A stretch of DNA of 64,000 nucleotides, taken from contig MU385897.1 in the NCBI GenBank assembly GCA_022497145.1, forward strand, positions 62,001 to 126,000, written 5' to 3'. The stretch comes from Rostrohypoxylon terebratum. Its lineage: Eukaryota > Ascomycota > Sordariomycetes > Xylariales > Hypoxylaceae. Position 1 is the first letter of the stretch. Each line of letters opens with the position of its first letter. The translations under genes were made by a program, and so were the position numbers. The notes beneath the pieces are model-generated. The model had not been told where the DNA came from and ran no database searches. It saw nothing but the letters and a program-made list of their open reading frames with translations. This document shows positions 58,378 to 64,000 of this stretch, in pieces.

Positions 58378-59089
58378 GAAAAGATTAGCAGTCTTATTAA
58401 TATTTGTTACTTGCAGTTGCCAGACTAAGCGACAGCCAAAATTATGGGTGACCCGTGGATTGGAAAACAAACATCAACCGGACGGAAATGGCTTCCATGA
58501 AGATTAAATATACTTGGAAAGAGGTCAACGACTCAACCTGGTCGAATTTGACTTATACTTGCCCCCTCATCCAAAATACATACATAACACCTAACACCTT
58601 AGTGTGTAATGATTGCTATAGTTTCGTCATGTAGCGCCCAGTGCTAGCCTAGAGCATCCCGCAACCTAGCCCCAGGGCTCCAGGGCTATTACCTGCATTA
58701 GAATCCACATGTGGATGGCACCTGCGTTGTCCACGGTGTGCGTAGCTCGGTAGTGGTTGGATTGTACCCTTGTAAGTTCGTTATACGCTCTATACGCATC
58801 ATCTATGATGGATGCCTCCCCCAAGTCTATCGGTCGACCTTGATACTGTCACTTACATACCTAGTAGTGCCAGACAGTGCAGACACGTAGTACGAGGTAA
58901 CCGACTTCAGTCTTCAAACCTCCAGTGGTACTAGTAGTACCGCTCTAGGCTAGATGCCAGCTCCCCAACCCCCTCGTCGATCCCTCGACGGTCCGGTAGT
59001 CAATAGTAATACGATTAGCCCTAAACCTTAGTATAGGTAGTAATTAAAAGTTGAACATACTGCGTATGTGATAGGTACCTTAGTGTCGG

Positions 59090-59117
59090 GTTATCCATGT
59101 TATCCATGTTATCCATG
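59090..59117 (+). repeat. Nine-base tandem repeat (GTTATCCAT)
   Basis: Three tandem copies of GTTATCCAT. Simple microsatellite in the gene-free region. Confidence 0.8.
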
Positions 59118-60387
59118 AGGATGGGCTACATCATAGAGTAGGGCATCAACTAGGTATTCAGCTGCCTTGGTCGCGAGAATATCGCTAAACTACCAGTGAG
59201 GGGACAAAGCTACCTACTATAGGTAGACAAGGCAATGCGATTTACGGGCTATATCCTAGTGGAAACGGCAGTTAGCTGTCTATGTTCAAGCTGTGTTCAA
59301 GCTTTTTCAAAGCTGTGCTGGCCGAATGAGGGAAAGCTAGCACCGGTAGGTAGCTGTAGTTTGCGCGTAGAAATATTGGATTAACATCGTTAGTATGAGC
59401 CCCGGAGAGCCATACTAACCAGGAAAAGTAGGAGCATACATGATCATGATCGCGAAATATGATGCTACTAAATGTACGATAGGTACGATACTGAATAATA
59501 TCTCTGACATTGACGATCATGAAAAAAACAAAAAACGAAAAAAAAAACATCGTATCCACTTGCATGTACAATTGTATCATCACCAAGAAAAAATACTTGG
59601 GATTTCGCGTGTCGTAGACAGTGACCGATCGCCCTATTGGATGCAAACTTGAGTATCCCGCACGTGGTTCCTGTTGTCCACATGGGTAAGATGCTACTCT
59701 GCTCTAGGTATTGTCAAAAATCAAGCCACAGAATCTCTTGATGACATGATAAGTAGGTAGGTAACTTGACAAACGCAGTGGATCTCGACGTTGCTGTCGT
59801 TAATTCGATGGCATGCCCTGGGTTATGGATCTCCATGATGTTATCAACCTCGAGTTGTTGAAACAAAGCAAGAAAGGGGAGAGAAAAAAACTTGGTAAAC
59901 TGACCTCAGCTGTGCGAAACCTTCTGCAAGGGCTAGTAAAGTAGAGGTGATTACTGCATATGGACAACTGGACATGCCAATCCTATGATCTGATTGGCTG
60001 GTAAAATCTAGACCGATGTAACCTGCATGGAGATTACGCTTTACCTGCTATGAGTGCTAAATTGCTAATGAGTGCCGCTTCCTATGTACCTATCCATTAG
60101 TAGTAGAACCCGCGTGGCCCTAGCTAATCCTAGAACTTAGGCTGCCCGGGTAACATCGCTAGAAACGGTTTAAGGTCTGCAAATAGTAGTTTTCTAGCGT
60201 AGCTGGAGGTCCAAGGAAAAGATCCATGGATGGATTCTTTCGCCGAAGCGCAATTTGTTGTCTTCGATAAGTGCTCCAAATTCAAACAACGGATGGGGGA
60301 CTTGTAATTACCTACTTAGTAGGCTGTCAGGGATCAACTGTGCAAGAATTGAGGTAGCCCGAGCCTTTGGCCTATGATCTATCCCCC

Positions 60388-60516
60388 CAGAAGGGCGTCA
60401 GAAAAAGTGCCCCATGTATTAATAGTATCGTGTTACACTGTCCTGGTTGACCAATCAAAAACCGGGATTTGTACAGTACTATTAGTACATAGGGCACTTT
60501 TTCTGACGCCCTTCTG
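60388..60516. mobile_element. 129-bp foldback MITE
   Basis: The left end reads CAGAAGGGCGTCAGAAAAAG and the right end is its reverse complement. The match continues inward through GTGCCC, ATGTA and TAATAGTA with a few mismatches, so nearly 50 bases at each end can pair. The short unpaired middle (about 60436-60468) shows no coding content. The flanks are runs of at least five C on both sides, which could be a target-site duplication. This is a non-autonomous element; the superfamily is uncertain, though the CAG ends would suit hAT-like elements. Confidence 0.85.
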
Positions 60517-62938
60517 CCCCCCAAAATGTACTACTAAAGACTAGAGTTCAAGAGAAATGCAAGGAACAGATGGGGGGAAAAAGTTGGAGTTGCCTCTATT
60601 TACCTCTGATGTCATAATATTAACAGCCAATTAGCGATGAGATCTACGCTACACTTGATCCATGCTTTTTTCGATCTTGCCCCGCATGAGCTGTTCACCT
60701 TTAATGTTCTCCACTCCACCTTTACACACGTCGTAGATGTACTACTTCGTTGGAAAAAAAATATCTTGAAGCGTTCCTGGTCCAACATCAAGCCAACAAA
60801 TCAGCCACTTTTTTTTTTCTTCGAGCGAGGTTGTTTCCAAGTTTCTTCTGCTGTACGCGGCAAGCCCGCCGCCACTCTCAATCCTGCCGTTCGCATTGCT
60901 CGTTCAACGATGTTTACAGATTCAACAAAGCCCACTCTGTCGCCAATCGAAGGAACTCCTAACAGATAAGATGCGTATGCTGCAGTGTACCTTGCGTACA
61001 CGTACACGGATGTAGGTAGGAGAAAAGCAAATCTGAACAATCTGAGTACCTGATGTGGGAAGATAAAGTGTCTCTAGAGTCTAGGGCTTCTAGGGTAGTA
61101 CCTCATGATTAAAATTCTGCCTTGACGGTTCATTGTCTTGGTCTATCCCGTTGTTGTGGTTTGATGCTATCCCGATTTGTGCTACTCCAACCACCCACGA
61201 TCAGTCTGTGAGGTTACCAGATTACCAGGCCGCTCGTTAACCCGGAAACAGCTTCCGGCATAGTCCGTCATCTCGATCTGTCAGTCTATGAGGTGAATAG
61301 GTAGCCGGTATTTGCAGATGTGCCCACACCGAGCTTCTCACCGTCTTGTCTCAATACGTATTTGATGATCAATCCCGAATGCGCTGGGTCAGTCAGATAT
61401 CGAATTTATTATGGGCAAGACGGCGCCTCTCTGGCACTATTCATTACGTACCTACCTACCTACATACCCAGTACTAGTGAATAAAGTGAATTTCGGCTTT
61501 CGGCAAACTTATCACCATGAATATGTGCTAAACTACCTACCGACCTATGACATATGTAGCATTGTAATTTGTAGGTAATTATCACGTCAAATTTTTCATC
61601 TGAGAAGCAAAGTGACAGATGATCTTTGCTGGCAAGAAAATCTCCTCGCTAAGTGAAACATCTTGAAATTTGCATCAGCAATTCGTGCGACTATTGACGG
61701 CAACGATTGAATCCTTCTCCCTCCCTGCTTGCCAGTCACCTACCTACCTCATCATAGAAAGATAATACCTTTCCCGGGGCAACGATTCGCAAATTCTAGC
61801 CCGTCTTACAAGTACGTAGACGGCAGATACACTATTACCTTTATCGAAGTCCTGCGTACGCCCAAGTATATCATTGGTTCCACCACCGTCATCGAACAAG
61901 TCGCAATATCTTTCATCCTATTCCTCTCTCTGTGTTTCACCGAAACTCGCCTACGGTGTATTTTGAAGGACTAAAGCTCCCTGGCTGCCAATTCTATTTC
62001 GGATGGAACGATCGTGAGCGTGACTGGAATCGGCAAGGTGAACCGTGTACGACGATCCGGCCTTTTCTTTTGTGATGTTTCGCCGGTGCTGTACGACGCG
62101 TGTCTACTCAGACAGGTTAGATACTGGAATTGTACGGTCTCATCGGAAGTACGGCAAAGACTAGGCTTCCGATTGAAATATAAAAGTAAATGTTTTTGCA
62201 ATTGATACAGTGAATTATCCGAGTGGCTGAAATTTGCTGTTGTGGCGCCAACGACAGATAAATAGAGCTATGAAAGCACAAGCTGTCGTCGAGAAGGTTG
62301 ACGATGAGGACAACAATACCACGATCAATACATAGCTAGATACTACCCATCGAACTACCCAGACAACAGGTAGATAAGTAGTCTTGCTATGAAGATATCT
62401 ACGATCTGGGTGGCTTCCCTACAGCCTTAGAACCTTGGAAGTATCGGAAGGACCCGGACTTCTAAACCCCGGAACTCCAGGCCCCTACAAGATCGCATGG
62501 ACGTCAAAGAGTCTCAAAAGTCTTAGTAGGTAGATGACCCAAGTAAGTGCCTACCTAGATAGTTACCTGACGTCACTGTATCTGCCGTGGTCAGGATAGT
62601 CATTATCATATTTTTTTATATTAAGTTAGTCCTACCGGAAAGGGGACAGCCTCCAGTCACCGTTAGATGTGTACGAGGTACCTCATGATAACGCGATGGT
62701 ATCGCGTTTAAAAACGTCAAGTATCATACAAAAGCTCAAACAAAACTCATGTGTAGGAGCTGATCAAATGCCCTGTGAATCCCATCATTATACAATCATG
62801 TCGATGCGTAGCATTCCCTGTCTTGCTTCCCCGCGAGGCTCAAGCAATGCACCGGGCAGGTTGAGTCTGAAGAAACCGAACTTCCCATTATGTCCATCAT
62901 TAGCTACGTATCATCATCACTTCATCTCACCAGCCCCT

Positions 62939-64000
62939 TTAACCGCTGCACATAACACAAGCTTCTGGGTTCTCGATGCTGCCTGTATAATCGTTAGCAT
63001 AAGAAAATCTATTAGGTAGGAGTTCGCTTTAACTTACAAGCTAGGACAGCATCAGCGTAGATGTCATACTCACGCTCTTTGCTTTTGTCCTCCTTGTCTT
63101 CGTCCTGGTTGGCCTTTTGACCATCGAGAGCTGGCTCCGGAAGTTCTTCCTCCTTGACCTTCTCCGATGGCTCGGTGGCAAGGGCTTTAGGGCTCTCGCC
63201 CTCCTCAACATCCGCCTTGAAAGGCACGGCCTTGTTCGGTGAAACAGCTGGCCTAGTTACTGAAACAGGGGGAGGAGTAATACTAGGTGTCGGGATCCCG
63301 TTAGGACCCGACGCAGCGAGACTGTTGCTCGAGTCCTCTCGCTTGGCATACACCGGTCTGGCTAAGCTTGTAGAAGCAGAGGAGTTGTAGTTGCCTGGAG
63401 GCGCCCGCTTCTTCAAGCCGCCCGCCTTGGCCGCGTTCGAATCCGCGACTTTGAGGGCCTCTTGATCCACGGTGAACTGGATGGGCGCGGCGGCAGCTTG
63501 GGTACGGAGATAGTACATGCCAGTCTTCAGACCAAGCTTCCAACCTGTAAAATGCATGCTGGTGATTTTACCCATGGTGGGCTCTCTCATGTGGATGTTG
63601 AGCGACTGCGACTGGTCGATGAAAGCGCCACGGTCAGCAGCCATTTGGACAACAGTTCGCTGGGAGATCTCCCAGACGGTCTTATAGAGAGCCTTGATAT
63701 CGGCGGGGATGTTGGGGATATTCTGAATCGAACCGCCCTCGGCAATAATACGGTTCTTCATACCATCAGACCAGAGGCCCATGTCAACAAGGTCCTTCAG
63801 CAGCCACGGGTTCACAACTTGGAACTCGCCAGCAAGGACACGACGAGAGTAGATGTTCGAGGTGTAGGGCTCGAAGCACTCGTTATTTCCCAAAATCTGG
63901 GAGGTGCTAGCCGTGGGCATGGGCGCCACTAACAGACTGTTGCGTATGCCCGTCTGCTTGATCTTCTCCTTGAGACTAGTCCAGTCCCAAAGATCTGAGG
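62939..64000 (-). CDS. Ribonucleotide reductase large subunit, 3' part
   Basis: Partial gene entering from the right edge. Visible exons are 64000-63038 and 62982-62939, with a 55-nt intron. The catalytic barrel end is clear: APMPTASTSQILGNNECFEP, SNIYSRRVLAGEFQVVNPWL, DQSQSLNIHMREPTMGKI and GWKLGLKTGMYYLRTQAAA. The tail is acidic and low-complexity. The last exon adds CSIENPEACVMCSG, with the C-terminal Cys pair that reduces the active site. The enzyme makes deoxyribonucleotides for DNA synthesis. Without the 44-nt last exon, translation would end at KLKRTPT and lose the Cys pair. Confidence 0.95.

Larger units (their letters stand above)
57412..62938. other. Gene-free region of 5.5 kb
   Basis: The longest stretch without a supported gene. 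It contains a purine-rich tract, short tandem repeats and a foldback MITE, listed separately. Its open frames are short, overlap on both strands and lack splice-linked partners. I searched by eye for tRNA and transposase signatures and saw none. Confidence 0.5.

Noticed and set aside
60801..61040. 79-codon open frame, minus strand
   Set aside because: Part (VPSIGDRVGFVESVNIVERA) looks protein-like, but the C-terminus comes from a homopolymer run and no flanking exon was found.
61729..61974. 81-codon open frame, plus strand
   Set aside because: No domain, no conserved motif, and short for this composition.

Overview
The window is nuclear DNA of a filamentous ascomycete, most likely a sordariomycete. 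Genes are cut by short introns (about 50 to 90 nt) with GTAAGT/GTATGT-type donors and CTAAC/CTGAC-like branch sites. The gene set mixes eukaryotic housekeeping genes with fungus-specific families: CFEM, Clr5, PTH11-like rhodopsin-domain, DUF3433-like and SesB-NACHT-ankyrin proteins. Intergenic DNA carries many short CTAGGTAC-type palindromic words. I place it no more precisely than Pezizomycotina, probably Sordariomycetes.

Layout. 0.2-1.0 kb: SWIM zinc-finger (Shu2/Sws1-like) gene, minus. 1.4-5.6 kb: a three-exon NLR-type gene (SesB-like hydrolase, NACHT, ankyrin repeats), minus, with a 100-N assembly gap inside near-identical 99-bp repeats. 6.8-7.2 kb: CENP-W-like histone-fold protein. 8.4-10.1 kb: Yag7-like coiled-coil/RGG protein. 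11.2-13.9 kb: M1 aminopeptidase, minus. 15.6-17.1 kb: APC10/Doc1. 17.8-18.8 kb: NMN adenylyltransferase (Pof1-like). 19.4-20.7 kb: protein kinase, minus. 22.0-26.8 kb: large DUF3433-like membrane protein. 27.6-28.7 kb: alpha/beta hydrolase, minus. 29.3-31.6 kb: ten-exon APC permease, minus. 32.5-33.8 kb: PTH11-like seven-helix protein. 35.1-36.4 kb: chorismate synthase, minus. 37.0-38.3 kb: lipoate-protein ligase. 38.6-41.8 kb: Vps11, minus. 42.2-45.2 kb: Mlh3, minus. 46.6-48.0 kb: Ser-rich disordered protein. 48.8-52.3 kb: nitrilase, minus, whose first intron holds a complete Clr5-domain gene on the same strand. 53.9-55.4 kb: F-box-like protein behind a repeat-bearing leader. 56.3-57.4 kb: CFEM GPI-anchored protein, minus. 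57.4-62.9 kb: gene-free DNA with a foldback MITE. 62.9 kb to the window end: 3' part of the ribonucleotide reductase large subunit, minus.

Most genes are unrelated housekeeping functions; I see no secondary-metabolite cluster. Accessory content is concentrated in the NLR gene, the nitrilase/Clr5 nest, the F-box leader and the 57-63 kb stretch. Intron positions were inferred by reading splice signals, frame continuity and family resemblance by eye. No alignment or search was run.
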